A DNA stretch of 64,000 bases from Yanshouia hominis (GCA_014385025.1 JACRTB010000010.1:62001-126000); one strand, 5' to 3'. Counted from the stretch's first letter, positions 16,307 to 24,904 are shown. Program-made: numbers and translations. The notes: a model not told the origin generated them from the letters alone.

Positions 16307-17357
16307 TGTAGGATTACAATACATATTGGACAGATGAATAAAAAAGGATGAAGGATAGGGCCCGATCGATTAAAGTTGAAGTTGCGGACAACAACTCAAC
16401 GAGAGGGGGTCATATCCTTCATGAGCAAGAGTATAACACAGGACATGGCGTATCGGCAATCCCTGATAAAATACGCGGAGAAATACGGCGTGAGCCGAGC
16501 CAGCCGAAAATACAACAAGAGCCGGTCTTATATCTACTTCTGGAAAACCCGCTGGGATGGAACGGTGCAGTCTCTGTCCTGTCAGTCCAGACGTCCCCAC
16601 AGCCATCCCAACCAGCACACAGAGGCGGAGCTGAAGCTGATCCGGGATATGCGCCGCCGCAATCCAAACCTTGGTATGGTGGAGCTGTGGCACCGGCTGC
16701 GGCAGCGTGGTTATACCCGCCGCCCGGAGAGCCTGTTCCGGATCATGCGCAAGCAGGGGCTTTTCCCTCCGGCCGGCAAGAAAGAGATCTACCGTCCTAA
16801 GCCCTATGAGCAGATGACTTATCCCGGCCAGAGGGTTCAGGTGGATGTGAAAGTCGTCCCTCTGCGCTGCATTGCAGAGCCGGAACTGCGTTTGTTCCAG
16901 TACACCGCCATTGATGAATTTACCCGTTTGCGCTTTCTGGCCCTCTATCCCGAGCAGTCCACCTATTCTTCTGCCGACTTCTTGAAGAAGCTGTTCAAGT
17001 GGTACTCCCACCGGGGTATCCGGGTGGAATGCATCCAGACCGACAACGGCTTTGAGTTCACCAACCGTTTTTCCAACAGTAAGCGTGATCTGCCTGCCCT
17101 GCTTGAAGCTGCTGCTGCCAATCCCGGCATCCGGCATAAACTCATCCGGCCTTATACACCTCGCCACAACGGCAAGGTAGAGCGCAGTCACCGGGAGGAC
17201 CAGAAACGCTTTTATTCCTGTCACAGCTTTTACTCTCTGGACGACTTTTCTAAGCAGCTCGCTGTCCACAACCGCCGCTCAAACAACTTCCCTATGAGGC
17301 CCCCCGGCTGGCTTTCTCCCTCTGAGTTCTCTGTCCAATATGTTTGACAAGCCTACA
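16307..17357 (+). mobile_element. IS481-family-like insertion sequence
   Basis: About 1,051 bp. Imperfect terminal inverted repeats of 27 bp begin TGTAGG and end CATATTGGACAG; about 22 of 27 positions match (16307-16333 and 17331-17357). One intact transposase fills the element. No clear target duplication is seen. The right end lies against a truncated minus-strand gene. Confidence 0.85.
16421..17347 (+). CDS. IS481-family-like DDE transposase
   Basis: This 308-residue transposase has an N-terminal helix-turn-helix (SLIKYAEKYGVSRASRKYNK) and an integrase-type catalytic core. The DDE residues are in VQVDVKV, IQTDNGFEF and NGKVERSHREDQ. ATG 16421 is chosen because MSKSITQDMAYRQ starts the folded part; GAGAGGGGG lies upstream at a somewhat long distance. 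The gene is intact, so the element may still move. Confidence 0.92.
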   Translation: MSKSITQDMAYRQSLIKYAEKYGVSRASRKYNKSRSYIYFWKTRWDGTVQSLSCQSRRPHSHPNQHTEAELKLIRDMRRRNPNLGMVELWHRLRQRGYTRRPESLFRIMRKQGLFPPAGKKEIYRPKPYEQMTYPGQRVQVDVKVVPLRCIAEPELRLFQYTAIDEFTRLRFLALYPEQSTYSSADFLKKLFKWYSHRGIRVECIQTDNGFEFTNRFSNSKRDLPALLEAAAANPGIRHKLIRPYTPRHNGKVERSHREDQKRFYSCHSFYSLDDFSKQLAVHNRRSNNFPMRPPGWLSPSEFSVQYV

Positions 17358-17610
17358 CTCGGAAAAATCCTGCCGTGACATATGCGGCATGGCATACTTC
17401 AGGAAGGCAAACCGATAGGGCTTGGTGATCAGCCGGGATATCCCGTTGGCCGCGTCCGCCTGCCCAATGGTTCCAGTCATTGTCTTTCTCCACGTTTTCA
17501 ATGTCTCCGGATCCTCTGCGATGTTGCCAATGCGGGGGCTGCCATCCATAAGCTTTACAGTGACAAAGCTGTTAATGGCTGCAGCATTTCAGATGAGGGC
17601 GGAGCTTGTT
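17358..17610 (-). pseudogene. Gene fragment cut by the IS
   Basis: The minus strand reads SFVTVKLMDGSPRIGNIAED, then LKTWRKTMTGTIGQADAANG and ISRLITKPYRFAFLKYAMPH, and runs into the IS end. The composition looks like real protein, but the upstream part is closed by a stop near 17,605. I do not recognise the family. Confidence 0.4.
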
Positions 17611-17673
17611 CCATTCTATTTTTATAAAATCCAGGGGGGAGACAGAGAGGTTAAAGCCATGATGGAATAAGCA

Positions 17674-17937
17674 TTATAGCATTTTGCCGTTTATCAGCCG
17701 CTTTAACTCCTGAGTCAAAACTGAAACGTTAATGGGCTTCGCGATATATCCATTCATACCCGCCGCAAAAGCCTGCTGCCGATCCTCCTCAAAGGCGTTG
17801 GCCGCCATGGCAAGGATCGGCACATCAGACGCGTCGGATCGATTCAGCCCGCGAATGGCCTGCGTGGCCGCCAAGCCGTCCATGACCGGCATACGGATAT
17901 CCATCAGCACCGCTTTCTCCAGGAGATGCTGCGGCAT
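17674..17937 (-). pseudogene. Receiver-domain fragment
   Basis: A truncated receiver domain with phospho-acceptor Asp in VLMDIRMPVMDG, PILAMAANAF (Ala where Thr is usual) and GYIAKPI. The first beta strand and acidic pair are missing. It is the second such orphan receiver piece in the window (compare 7342-7779), so a family of hybrid kinases has been lost here. Confidence 0.7.
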
Positions 17938-17954
17938 TCCTTCTGCCGGATAGC

Positions 17955-18090
17955 CGCGATTCTGTTCAGTGCCTGCGAGCTGCGCCCCAAAGGGGAGCAG
18001 GCGCTGGCGGCCGCTTTAATGAACGCTCTTGCAAAGCAGGGGGGCGCGGCCGGGTTTGCGGAGCAGGTTTTGGTCAATTACCGGCTGTAA
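17955..18090 (+). pseudogene. C-terminal gene fragment
   Basis: A plus-strand frame ending at 18090 reads ILFSACELRPKGEQALAAAL and then MNALAKQGGAAGFAEQVLVN before the stop. It has no start and looks like the tail of a protein whose front was lost. Family unknown. Confidence 0.35.
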
Positions 18091-18101
18091 GGGTGCCGTG
18101 C

Positions 18102-19298
18102 TCAGTCACTCCGATCCTTTTTCCGGGGATTCCCGAGCGGTCGGTATTCCGGAACGGCTTGCATCAGTGCCCGGCGGATTTCGCCGGAGGAGTCCGTTTC
18201 CACGGCGCGGCGCAGCAGATGAAGCGAGTGTTCGATTTCCCGGTCCGATACCGGATTTTGCCGCTCGATCAGGATTTTCCGGTCCGCAGTGGCGCGGAGA
18301 GGGCCATTCCCGAGCAGCAGCTCTTCATAAAGCTTTTCACCAGGGCGCAGCCCCGTCTCGACGATGGGGATTTCACGGTAGGGGAGGTGTCCTGTCAGGC
18401 GGATCAACCGTTCCGCAAGGTCGAGAATCCGCACCGGGCGGCCCATATCAAGCAGATAGATGCCCGGGCCGCTTTCCATTGCTCCGGCGCGCAGCACCAG
18501 CTCCACCGCCTCTGGAATGGTCATAAAATAGCGGATCATTCGCCGGTCGGTGACGGTCACCGGCCCGCCCCGCTCGATCTGCCGCAGAAAGAGCGGTACA
18601 ACCGAGCCGTTTGATCCGAGGACATTCCCGAACCTGACGGCGGAAAAACTGGTTTTTCCTTGCCTCTGCATGCTTTGCAGCAGCATTTCGCAGAACCGCT
18701 TGGTTGCGCCCATGACGCTGGATGGGTTGACAGCCTTATCGGTTGAAATCAGGACAAAGCGGCGCGTTCCCCAGCGCAGGGAGGCGCGCGCGATCTCCTC
18801 GGTGCCGAAGATATTGTTTTTGACCGCTTCTCCCGGACAGTGCTCCATCAGCGGGACATGCTTGTGGGCCGCCGCGTGGAAAACGACCTGCGGGCGGTAC
18901 CGGGAAAAGATTTCCCTGAGCCGTGCCGGGTCCTGTACCGATCCGATCTCCACCGAAACCGGAAGCCCCTGCGAAAGCGATCCGAGTTCCTGCTGAAGCT
19001 CGTAAACGCCGTTCTCGCAGAAATCCAGCAGCACCAGCCGGGAGGGGACTGCCCGTGCGATTTGGCGGCAAAGCTCCGAGCCGATGGAGCCGCCGGCTCC
19101 GCTGACCAGTACAACGCGCCCCTTGAGATAGGAGGGACGGTATCCGCGGCCCGCTGCCGTCCGCCGGCCGAGCAGCGCGTCGGCCGGGGCGGATTTTCCC
19201 CGCGCGGCCGCCTTTCCACTGAGCAAGAGGGCTGCTCCGGCGGATGCGGCGGCAAGGCCGGCCAGCATCGGGGCCTTGAAACGGGAATGCGGTTTCAA
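18102..19298 (-). CDS. CapD/WbpM-type nucleotide-sugar dehydratase, short form
   Basis: This 398-residue protein has one N-terminal membrane segment (residues 10-27). An extended SDR domain follows with the NAD site VSGAGGSIGSE and the modified catalytic motif STDKAVNPSSVMGATKR, in which Met replaces the usual Tyr as in UDP-GlcNAc 4,6-dehydratases. Full-length CapD/WbpM proteins of about 600 residues carry four membrane helices first; this one has only one. It should act at the membrane in making a surface sugar such as UDP-QuiNAc or bacillosamine precursor. No other polysaccharide genes are nearby, so its partners are elsewhere. Confidence 0.9.
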   Translation of the reverse strand: MKPHSRFKAPMLAGLAAASAGAALLLSGKAAARGKSAPADALLGRRTAAGRGYRPSYLKGRVVLVSGAGGSIGSELCRQIARAVPSRLVLLDFCENGVYELQQELGSLSQGLPVSVEIGSVQDPARLREIFSRYRPQVVFHAAAHKHVPLMEHCPGEAVKNNIFGTEEIARASLRWGTRRFVLISTDKAVNPSSVMGATKRFCEMLLQSMQRQGKTSFSAVRFGNVLGSNGSVVPLFLRQIERGGPVTVTDRRMIRYFMTIPEAVELVLRAGAMESGPGIYLLDMGRPVRILDLAERLIRLTGHLPYREIPIVETGLRPGEKLYEELLLGNGPLRATADRKILIERQNPVSDREIEHSLHLLRRAVETDSSGEIRRALMQAVPEYRPLGNPRKKDRSD

Positions 19299-19450
19299 CG
19301 GCGTCGCCTCCTTATCAATGATTTGCCAGGCATTTCCAAGTATAGAGCCGGCGGCGGCGGAAAATCAACTGAAAGAGGGCGGATTTTGCGGCGGAATCAA
19401 ACGGGAGGCACGGGAATTTTCCGCACCGCCCGTTGTCCGTAAGAAAGTTT

Positions 19451-19482
19451 AACCTCCGTATGATTGTAATCATACGGAGGTT
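19451..19482. terminator. Bidirectional-type hairpin terminator
   Basis: A 15-bp perfect stem AACCTCCGTATGATT with a two-base loop, with T-rich tails on both strands. It lies between the dehydratase and the DUF2752 gene. I see nothing else in 19,299-19,656. Confidence 0.75.
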
Positions 19483-19656
19483 TTGCGCGGCAAAGATAGC
19501 CAAATAACGGTGCAATAGGCTGCGGTGGTCCCTTGTACGGAACGAAGTGATGCAAAAAACCGGACATGCAAATGTCCGGGCTGTTCGCCTCGTAGAGCAC
19601 ACATACGGGGACGCAGACCCCTGTATAAAAGTGCGCCATTTGTAGCGGAAAAGGTC

Positions 19657-19983
19657 TCACAATCTTAAAATATAAAACACTGTATTCAGAAAGAGCGTAG
19701 CGCCTACAATTGCCGCGGAAATTTCCTTCAGTGGCTTTTTTATGAATTGCAGATGTATGCATAAAACAACAGCTATTACCAACGGAATGGCCATTGGCTG
19801 ATAGCTTACATACATTTTAAAATTCCCGCGTAGCAAGGATAAGATTGCACGGGTTGATCCACACGTAGGACAAATTTGCCCTGTAAAGAATAAAATTGGA
19901 CAAGTAACACCTATAAGATGATATGTTATCCACACTCCGAGAAGCGTGGTGCATATATGTATGTGTTTTTTTACCAACTGCAC
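19657..19983 (-). CDS. DUF2752 membrane protein
   Basis: A 108-residue protein with three predicted membrane segments and the family motif ICPTCGSTRA in the first loop (CPxCGxTR). Function is unknown in the family. The gene lies 21 bases downstream of a TM2-domain gene on the same strand; the two domain types often occur together. Confidence 0.88.
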   Translation of the reverse strand: MQLVKKHIHICTTLLGVWITYHLIGVTCPILFFTGQICPTCGSTRAILSLLRGNFKMYVSYQPMAIPLVIAVVLCIHLQFIKKPLKEISAAIVGATLFLNTVFYILRL

Positions 19984-20004
19984 AATTGAATCCCGGCGTC
20001 TTGA

Positions 20005-20343
20005 TTACACAAGCGACATGAGTTTATTGAAATTGACTTCCTTCGCTTTCTTAGAAATAGTAAACCAATCGATAATTACAAGAATACCACAACAACCGGC
20101 GGTCAAAAGTTTAAGAATTCCCATGCCCGTATCGCCAAGCATGAATCTGTCAATTCCCAGAACACCAAGGAAAATCGAAACAAGAAGCAATGTTGTTGGA
20201 TCTTTCAGTTCAATCGTAGAAATAAGAGAAAACTTTTCATCATCCATGGTGCGAAGTTTGTCTTTCAGGTAAATAATTTTTTCCTCAGGGTAGTACTTCT
20301 GATTTGTCATGATATACATATCGATTTTTTGTTGGTCCAGCAT
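20005..20343 (-). CDS. TM2-domain membrane protein
   Basis: A 112-residue protein. After a charged N-terminal half comes a TM2 domain with two membrane helices joined by a short turn (GVLGIDRFMLGDTGMGILKL), ending IIDWFTISKKAKEVN. TM2 proteins are small membrane proteins of unknown role. It is transcribed away from the divergent XRE regulator gene, whose operator-like repeats lie in the shared region. Confidence 0.88.
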   Translation of the reverse strand: MLDQQKIDMYIMTNQKYYPEEKIIYLKDKLRTMDDEKFSLISTIELKDPTTLLLVSIFLGVLGIDRFMLGDTGMGILKLLTAGCCGILVIIDWFTISKKAKEVNFNKLMSLV

Positions 20344-20388
20344 CGGAAATCCCCCTCATTATTTATATGTCTATACTTAAACTATATA

Positions 20389-20443
20389 AGCATATAATAG
20401 CCTATATAATTTATTTAAATATAGCATAATAGTCTATATAATT
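20389..20443. promoter_or_regulatory. Direct-repeat operator candidate between TM2 and XRE genes
   Basis: Two copies of a 21-24-base AT-rich unit (AGCATATAATAGCCTATATAATT and, two bases shorter and with one change, at 20423-20443) lie 34 bases apart. They overlap TATAAT words on both strands. The arrangement suits autoregulation by the XRE protein encoded at 20478. Confidence 0.5.
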
Positions 20444-20477
20444 CAAGTGTATTTTAACTAAAGGGGCAAAAGTTTTT

Positions 20478-20810
20478 GTGGACTACTATGCTATCGGTCA
20501 AAGAATCCGAAAGATAAGAAAAGCACACAATTTGTCTCAGGAGAATTTATCCGAGATGATTGGCATTTCAGTTACACACATGAGCCATATAGAAACAGGT
20601 AACACCAAATTGAGTCTGCAGGTACTTGTTGATTTGGCAATCGCACTGGAAGTGCGTACGGATGATTTGCTTTATGATAAAAGCTTTGCAGAACGCAATA
20701 CAGCTATAGAAGCAATTGTTCAAATACTTGATACCTGCACTACTCAACAAATCAGGGTCATTGAAGATATTATAAAGGCCACAAAAACTTCTTTAAGTCA
20801 GCACTTTTAA
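20478..20810 (+). CDS. XRE-family helix-turn-helix regulator
   Basis: A 110-residue protein. Residues 8-65 are a classical Cro/CI-type domain (IRKIRKAHNLSQENLSEMIG, ISVTHMSHIETG). The helical tail resembles SinR/ImmR-like regulators of mobile or stress genes. The start is GTG, with AAAGGGG about 11 bases upstream. A strong terminator follows directly, so the gene is transcribed alone. Confidence 0.9.
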   Translation: MDYYAIGQRIRKIRKAHNLSQENLSEMIGISVTHMSHIETGNTKLSLQVLVDLAIALEVRTDDLLYDKSFAERNTAIEAIVQILDTCTTQQIRVIEDIIKATKTSLSQHF

Positions 20811-20830
20811 TTATGATCAGCCCTATATAA

Positions 20831-20876
20831 AAGCAGTTCATATCCAAACATAATTGGATATGAACTGCTTTTTTTA
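20831..20876 (+). terminator. Rho-independent terminator of the XRE gene
   Basis: A 16-bp perfect stem AAGCAGTTCATATCCA with an eight-base loop and seven T. Confidence 0.92.
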
Positions 20877-21018
20877 CTTCGAGCAATGGAGCAATAAATG
20901 CACTGCCTGAAATTACTTTTTGACTGTCTTACGGACACCGCCTAATGGCGCTGGCTTTTTGGAGCCTGACAGGACGCGCGTCATGCCGCTCCCAAGAGGA
21001 AGATGGCTTCCGGCGAAC

Positions 21019-22191
21019 TCAGCCGCCCACGTTAACCAGTTCGCTCCCATCGAGGGCTTTCTCCAGCCGGACGCTGAAGTATTCATCAAAGGTGGCGGTA
21101 CGGCTTTCGTCGTCTTCGGCCAGGGCGCTGTATTCCTCATAGAGCGCGTGGTAATAAAGATCACCGGCATATTGCAGCCAGAGAGGGCGCTCGAGCAGCA
21201 GCAGATAATCATCGACTGTTGCGCCGAATTTGCCACAGATGCGGGTCAGCTCGCTGTAAAGCAGCTCCTGCCCGACGATCTGTTCGCGGTACTGCGCCAG
21301 TGTCGCTTCAAACTCCGCCCGGTCCGGCTCTCCCTGCAGCGCGGTGAGTGCACGCAGGGTCATCTCCCCCTCGCGGATGAGGTCGGCGGTTCCGGCCCGG
21401 CTCGAAGCGGCCATATATTCGACAAAGCGGGTCCCTTCGTCGGTCAAAAGAATTTCTTCTCCATCAAAGGTGCCGAGAAGCTCGCCATCGCCGTTGTCCA
21501 GCTCCAGACGCTGGTCGTATTCCTGCGAGTACTCGGACATCCGCTGGGACGCGGCTTCAAAGATCTTCTGCTGGCGTTCCTGCTCGGCGGTTGTCTCCGC
21601 CTTGCCGTCCTCGGCGCCTGAATCAACCGTTGCGGGCAGCGCGGCGGCGGGAAAGTCCTGTTCGGCCTCCTCCTGAAAGTGGGTTCCGAGCAGATTGATC
21701 AGATACTGCTGGCGGAAGCTAATTGTCAGAGCGCCGCTCATCTCCTCCTCACTGAGTCCGCTGATCTCCCTTACAAGCGGGAAATTCTCAAAGACGGCAG
21801 GGCTGTAAAGGTAGGCCATCGCCGTCTCCTGCGCGGCCATCTGTTCGAACTCCTCCTCGTTGACTTCGATTCCAAAGTTTTTACGCAGATCCCGCTCCAC
21901 CGCCTCGGCGAGCGCAAGGCTCTGCCGCGCCGAGTAGCGGGCGAGCTCCTCGTTGACGTCGAGGTAGAGCCGGTAATCCTTGTAGGTGATGTCCCCGCCC
22001 TCCGACCGCACCAGCACCATGTCGGGGTCTGGATTTTCATAGGTATAAACCGGAACATGAGGTTCCGCCGGAATGCCGCCGGCTTCTTCCGAGGCGGCCG
22101 AGACGGCCGGGGAGGCCGCGCCGCCGGAAGCGCATCCCGCGAGAAGCGAGAGGGCGGCGAGCAGGGCAAGGGCCTTTCTGCATTTCATCAT
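21019..22191 (-). CDS. Lipoprotein with SurA/PrsA-like N-terminal domain
   Basis: A 390-residue lipoprotein with the signal LALLAALSLLAGC and lipobox LAGC. After a short linker, residues 60-190 (ITYKDYRLYLDVNEELARYS, then FGIEVNEEEFEQMAAQETAM) look like the helical SurA_N/trigger-factor-type chaperone region of PrsA proteins. A parvulin domain is not visible; the rest is acidic and helical. A role in folding exported proteins is a guess. It is divergent from the MATE gene. Confidence 0.75.
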   Translation of the reverse strand: MMKCRKALALLAALSLLAGCASGGAASPAVSAASEEAGGIPAEPHVPVYTYENPDPDMVLVRSEGGDITYKDYRLYLDVNEELARYSARQSLALAEAVERDLRKNFGIEVNEEEFEQMAAQETAMAYLYSPAVFENFPLVREISGLSEEEMSGALTISFRQQYLINLLGTHFQEEAEQDFPAAALPATVDSGAEDGKAETTAEQERQQKIFEAASQRMSEYSQEYDQRLELDNGDGELLGTFDGEEILLTDEGTRFVEYMAASSRAGTADLIREGEMTLRALTALQGEPDRAEFEATLAQYREQIVGQELLYSELTRICGKFGATVDDYLLLLERPLWLQYAGDLYYHALYEEYSALAEDDESRTATFDEYFSVRLEKALDGSELVNVGG

Positions 22192-22365
22192 TGTCGTACT
22201 TCACCATTCTCCGCGCGGAATTCAGCGGGGCCCCCGCCGCGCGGAAACGGGGGCCGGCCCGGCTTTTCATTCCCGGGCGGTTGACTGCAACAGTATAGCA
22301 CAAAAGAAGGAGCGGGACGTGAAAAAACTATGAAGTTTCATCTGGAAAATCCCGCCGCCCCCGCC

Positions 22366-22394
22366 TTGACAAAGACCGCGCGGATTGCTATACT
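22366..22394 (+). promoter_or_regulatory. Sigma-A promoter of the MATE leader
   Basis: TTGACA (22366-22371) and TATACT (22389-22394) with a 17-base spacer. Transcription would begin near 22401 and read the attenuator leader. Confidence 0.85.
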
Positions 22395-22406
22395 GTCCTC
22401 GTACAA

Positions 22407-22487
22407 ATGAACCAACGAACCTGCGCTGCCGCCGGGTGGCGCGGATGCTCGTCCTTGTTTTATTCCATTAGGCCGCAGGAGGAATAA
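22407..22487 (+). CDS. Leader peptide of MATE attenuator (26 aa)
   Basis: ATG 22407 lies only about six bases after the predicted transcript start and opens a 26-codon frame (MNQRTC to SIRPQEE). It ends exactly inside the 3' arm of the terminator stem. No ribosome site precedes it, so it would be read from a nearly leaderless transcript. Ribosome position on this frame would decide between terminator and antiterminator. Coding status is inferred from this layout only. Confidence 0.45.
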   Translation: MNQRTCAAAGWRGCSSLFYSIRPQEE

Positions 22488-22506
22488 AACGGGGGCGTAT
22501 TTTTTT
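22450..22506 (+). terminator. Conditional terminator (attenuator) before MATE gene
   Basis: GTTTTATTCC (22457-22466) pairs with GGAATAAAAC (22481-22490), extended by CC/GG pairs, and seven T follow. The loop holds CGCAGG (22474-22479), which can instead pair with CCTGCG (22420-22425) far upstream and would then disturb the terminator. This is the layout of antibiotic-responsive attenuators and riboswitches. Confidence 0.75.
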
Positions 22507-22525
22507 ACGGCGGGAGGCAGAACCC

Positions 22526-23860
22526 TTGACCAAAGAAAACCGCGGGACGCTGACAGTGTTCGCGACCTATGTGACCTCCAATATTCTGGGGATGATCGGA
22601 CTTTCCTGCTATATTCTTGCGGACACATTTTTCATCGCGCGCGGCTGCGGCGCGGCGGGACTGACCGCTCTGAATCTGGCGCTGCCCGCCTACAGCCTGA
22701 TGCACGGCCTCGGCCTGATGGTGGGGATGGGAGGCGCGACCCGTTATGCCATCGCACAGGCGGGGGACCGGACCGCCAGGCAAAATGTCTTTTCCCACGC
22801 CCTCTTCCTTGCGGCCCTGATGTCGGTACCCTTTCTGGCCGCCGGTCTGGCTGCGCCGCGCCCGTTCGCCGCCCTGCTCGGAGCCGACGGGGCGGTGATC
22901 GGAATGACGGTGGAATATCTGCGCACGCTCCTGCTCTTTGCCCCCGCCTATTTTCTGAATAATCTGGTGCTTGCATTCCTGAGAAACGACGGAGCGCCCC
23001 GCCTCGCGATGGCCGCGATGCTCAGCGGCAGCATTGCGAACATCTTCCTCGACTATCTCTTCATTTTTCCGCTCGGCATGGGGATGTTCGGCGCGGCATT
23101 GGCGACAGGAATCGCACCCTGCATCGGCCTTGCGGTTCAGTCGCTTCATTTTCTCCGCGGGAAAAACGGATTCTCCCCGCGCCGTACCCTGCCGGACGTG
23201 CGGCAGGCGCTTGGCATCCTCTCGCTGGGGGCTTCCTCCTTCGTGCTGGAGCTTTCCTCAGGGGTGGTGCTTTTGACCTTCAACATGCTGCTGCTGCGCA
23301 TTTCCGGCAATGTGGGCGTCGCGGCCTACGGCGTTGTGGCGAATATTGCGCTGGTGGTGATCGCTCTTTTCACCGGTGTCGCGCAGGGAATGCAGCCGGT
23401 GCTCAGCGGCTGTTTCAGCCGGGGCGAGCATGGAAGCGCCGCGCTGGTCTACCGCGCGGCCGTTGTCACCGCGCTGGTGCTTGCAGCGGCCGCATGGCTG
23501 CTCGGCTCTCTGTTTGCCGGGCCGGTTGTCTCGCTGTTCAACCGCGAGGGGGACCGCGAGCTTGCCCGCCTTGCCGTCAGCGGCATTCGTATCTATTTTG
23601 TGTCCTTTCCCTTCGCGGGAATCAATATTGTGACGGCCGCGGCCATGAGCGCCGTCGTCCGTCCGCGCGAGGGCTTCCTGATCTCGATTCTGCGCGGCCT
23701 GGTGGTGATGCTTCCCATGGCGGCCGGTCTGGCCGCGCTCTTCGGAACCGCCGGGGTCTGGGCGTCGGTCCCCGCCGCGGAAGCGGTGGTTCTTCTCCTG
23801 CTGCCGCTGATTTTTCGAATGGGCTCAAAGGCGGGGCCTGACTTTTCCCCATTGGACTGA
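22526..23860 (+). CDS. MATE-family multidrug exporter
   Basis: A 444-residue MATE protein with about 12 membrane segments in two related halves; typical features are ADTFFIARG in helix 1, FLRNDGAPRLAM and NIFLDYLFIF at mid-length. It would export cationic drugs or metabolites in exchange for Na+ or H+. The start is TTG at 22526 with GGGAGG upstream. It sits behind a leader with terminator and possible antiterminator, so expression is probably induced by a drug or metabolite. Confidence 0.93.
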   Translation: MTKENRGTLTVFATYVTSNILGMIGLSCYILADTFFIARGCGAAGLTALNLALPAYSLMHGLGLMVGMGGATRYAIAQAGDRTARQNVFSHALFLAALMSVPFLAAGLAAPRPFAALLGADGAVIGMTVEYLRTLLLFAPAYFLNNLVLAFLRNDGAPRLAMAAMLSGSIANIFLDYLFIFPLGMGMFGAALATGIAPCIGLAVQSLHFLRGKNGFSPRRTLPDVRQALGILSLGASSFVLELSSGVVLLTFNMLLLRISGNVGVAAYGVVANIALVVIALFTGVAQGMQPVLSGCFSRGEHGSAALVYRAAVVTALVLAAAAWLLGSLFAGPVVSLFNREGDRELARLAVSGIRIYFVSFPFAGINIVTAAAMSAVVRPREGFLISILRGLVVMLPMAAGLAALFGTAGVWASVPAAEAVVLLLLPLIFRMGSKAGPDFSPLD

Positions 23861-23958
23861 TTCAGAATATAAATAACCCCCTTTCGTCGAAGTAACGAGA
23901 GAAGGCGGATTGACAGACGGCGGCGACTCGATAGGTTGGAATTGTAGGGGTGACAAAA

Positions 23959-24465
23959 ATGACAATATACGAGAAATTTATTTTGCTGAAAATCGATAGC
24001 AAGTTACTGTCATTGAAAAAAGCGGAACCGGGATATCCCAACTACTTTTGTTATCCAACAAATGCAAGAGCAATAGGCTTTGACGGCTGTATCATGTACT
24101 GCTTCATTGACGGATATGAAGAAACCGTATTTGCTTGTAACCCGGAAAGTTGTGCAGATATAAATGTCTATCCGCTCGCCAGGAATTTTGAGGATTTTAT
24201 GCGACTGATGCTTGCCTGCGGTTCTACAAATCCCGTTGAACAAATCGTGTGGATGAATAAGCGGCAATTTGAACAGCATTTGCAAGATGAAAAGGAAATA
24301 CAAACTTCGGAACAGAAAGAACTACTGTCCCTTTTGGAAAGGGAACTCCATATTACTGCTATGGAATGTCCGTTTGAATATGTGAAAAAATTACAGCTCA
24401 ATTTTGATTATGGTAAAATTGAACTTAGCGATGAATACTATGATGCTTTGGGGATTGAACGGTAA
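23959..24465 (+). CDS. Hypothetical protein, 168 aa
   Basis: A soluble protein of AT-richer codon use than its neighbours. It begins MTIYEKFILLKIDSKLLSLK and contains IGFDGCIMYCFIDGYEETVF and NFEDFMRLMLACGS, which recall SMI1/KNR4-like proteins found beside toxins or in accessory DNA. ATG 23959 is chosen for AGGGGTGA upstream. It is followed by a small zinc-ribbon protein of similar composition, so the two may have been acquired together. Confidence 0.75.
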   Translation: MTIYEKFILLKIDSKLLSLKKAEPGYPNYFCYPTNARAIGFDGCIMYCFIDGYEETVFACNPESCADINVYPLARNFEDFMRLMLACGSTNPVEQIVWMNKRQFEQHLQDEKEIQTSEQKELLSLLERELHITAMECPFEYVKKLQLNFDYGKIELSDEYYDALGIER

Positions 24466-24493
24466 ACTGGAAGTTGTGAGGAGGAATACAAAA

Positions 24494-24748
24494 GTGAAAA
24501 AATATCAATGTCCTTGCTGCGGATATTTCACCTATCATGTGCCTGCAAATGAGGATTGCGGATATATTTGCCCTGTTTGCTTTTGGGAAAACGACCCGTT
24601 TATAACTTTTGATAGTGAGCCAAGTGACTCTAATCATGGAATGACATTGAAAGAGGCAAAAGATAATTTCTTGCAATTTGGTGCTTGCGATAAGGAAATG
24701 CTATGTCATGTTCGCAAGCCAAGAGATAATGAAACGGAAAAGGGATAA
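24494..24748 (+). CDS. CPCC-type cysteine-rich zinc-ribbon protein
   Basis: An 84-residue protein from GTG 24494 (GAGGAGG upstream). It starts KKYQCPCCGYFTY and then has CGYICPVCFWENDP: two CxxC pairs as in CPCC-family proteins. The end is acidic (LKEAKDNFLQFGACDKEM). Function unknown; it is often near immunity-like genes. Confidence 0.85.
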   Translation: MKKYQCPCCGYFTYHVPANEDCGYICPVCFWENDPFITFDSEPSDSNHGMTLKEAKDNFLQFGACDKEMLCHVRKPRDNETEKG

Positions 24749-24873
24749 CGATAAAACCCGAATTGTTTTTTGCTTACCCTATCATATTTTCCCGCTTCCA
24801 TCAACGCACAGTGGAATTGACGAAGCCATCGCCCGCCAGTCCAAATGCAAAAAGGACGGGCGGGGCCTCCGGC

Positions 24874-24902
24874 TTGACCGGGAGGAATTTCTTTGCTATA
24901 AT
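24874..24902 (+). promoter_or_regulatory. Sigma-A promoter of the mntP leader
   Basis: TTGACC (24874-24879) and TATAAT (24897-24902), spacer 17. The start near 24909 coincides with the 5' end of the riboswitch candidate. Confidence 0.85.
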
Positions 24903-24904
24903 AG

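Noticed and set aside
16370-17269. 299-codon minus-strand frame across the IS
   Set aside because: Antisense shadow of a transposase with complete DDE residues.
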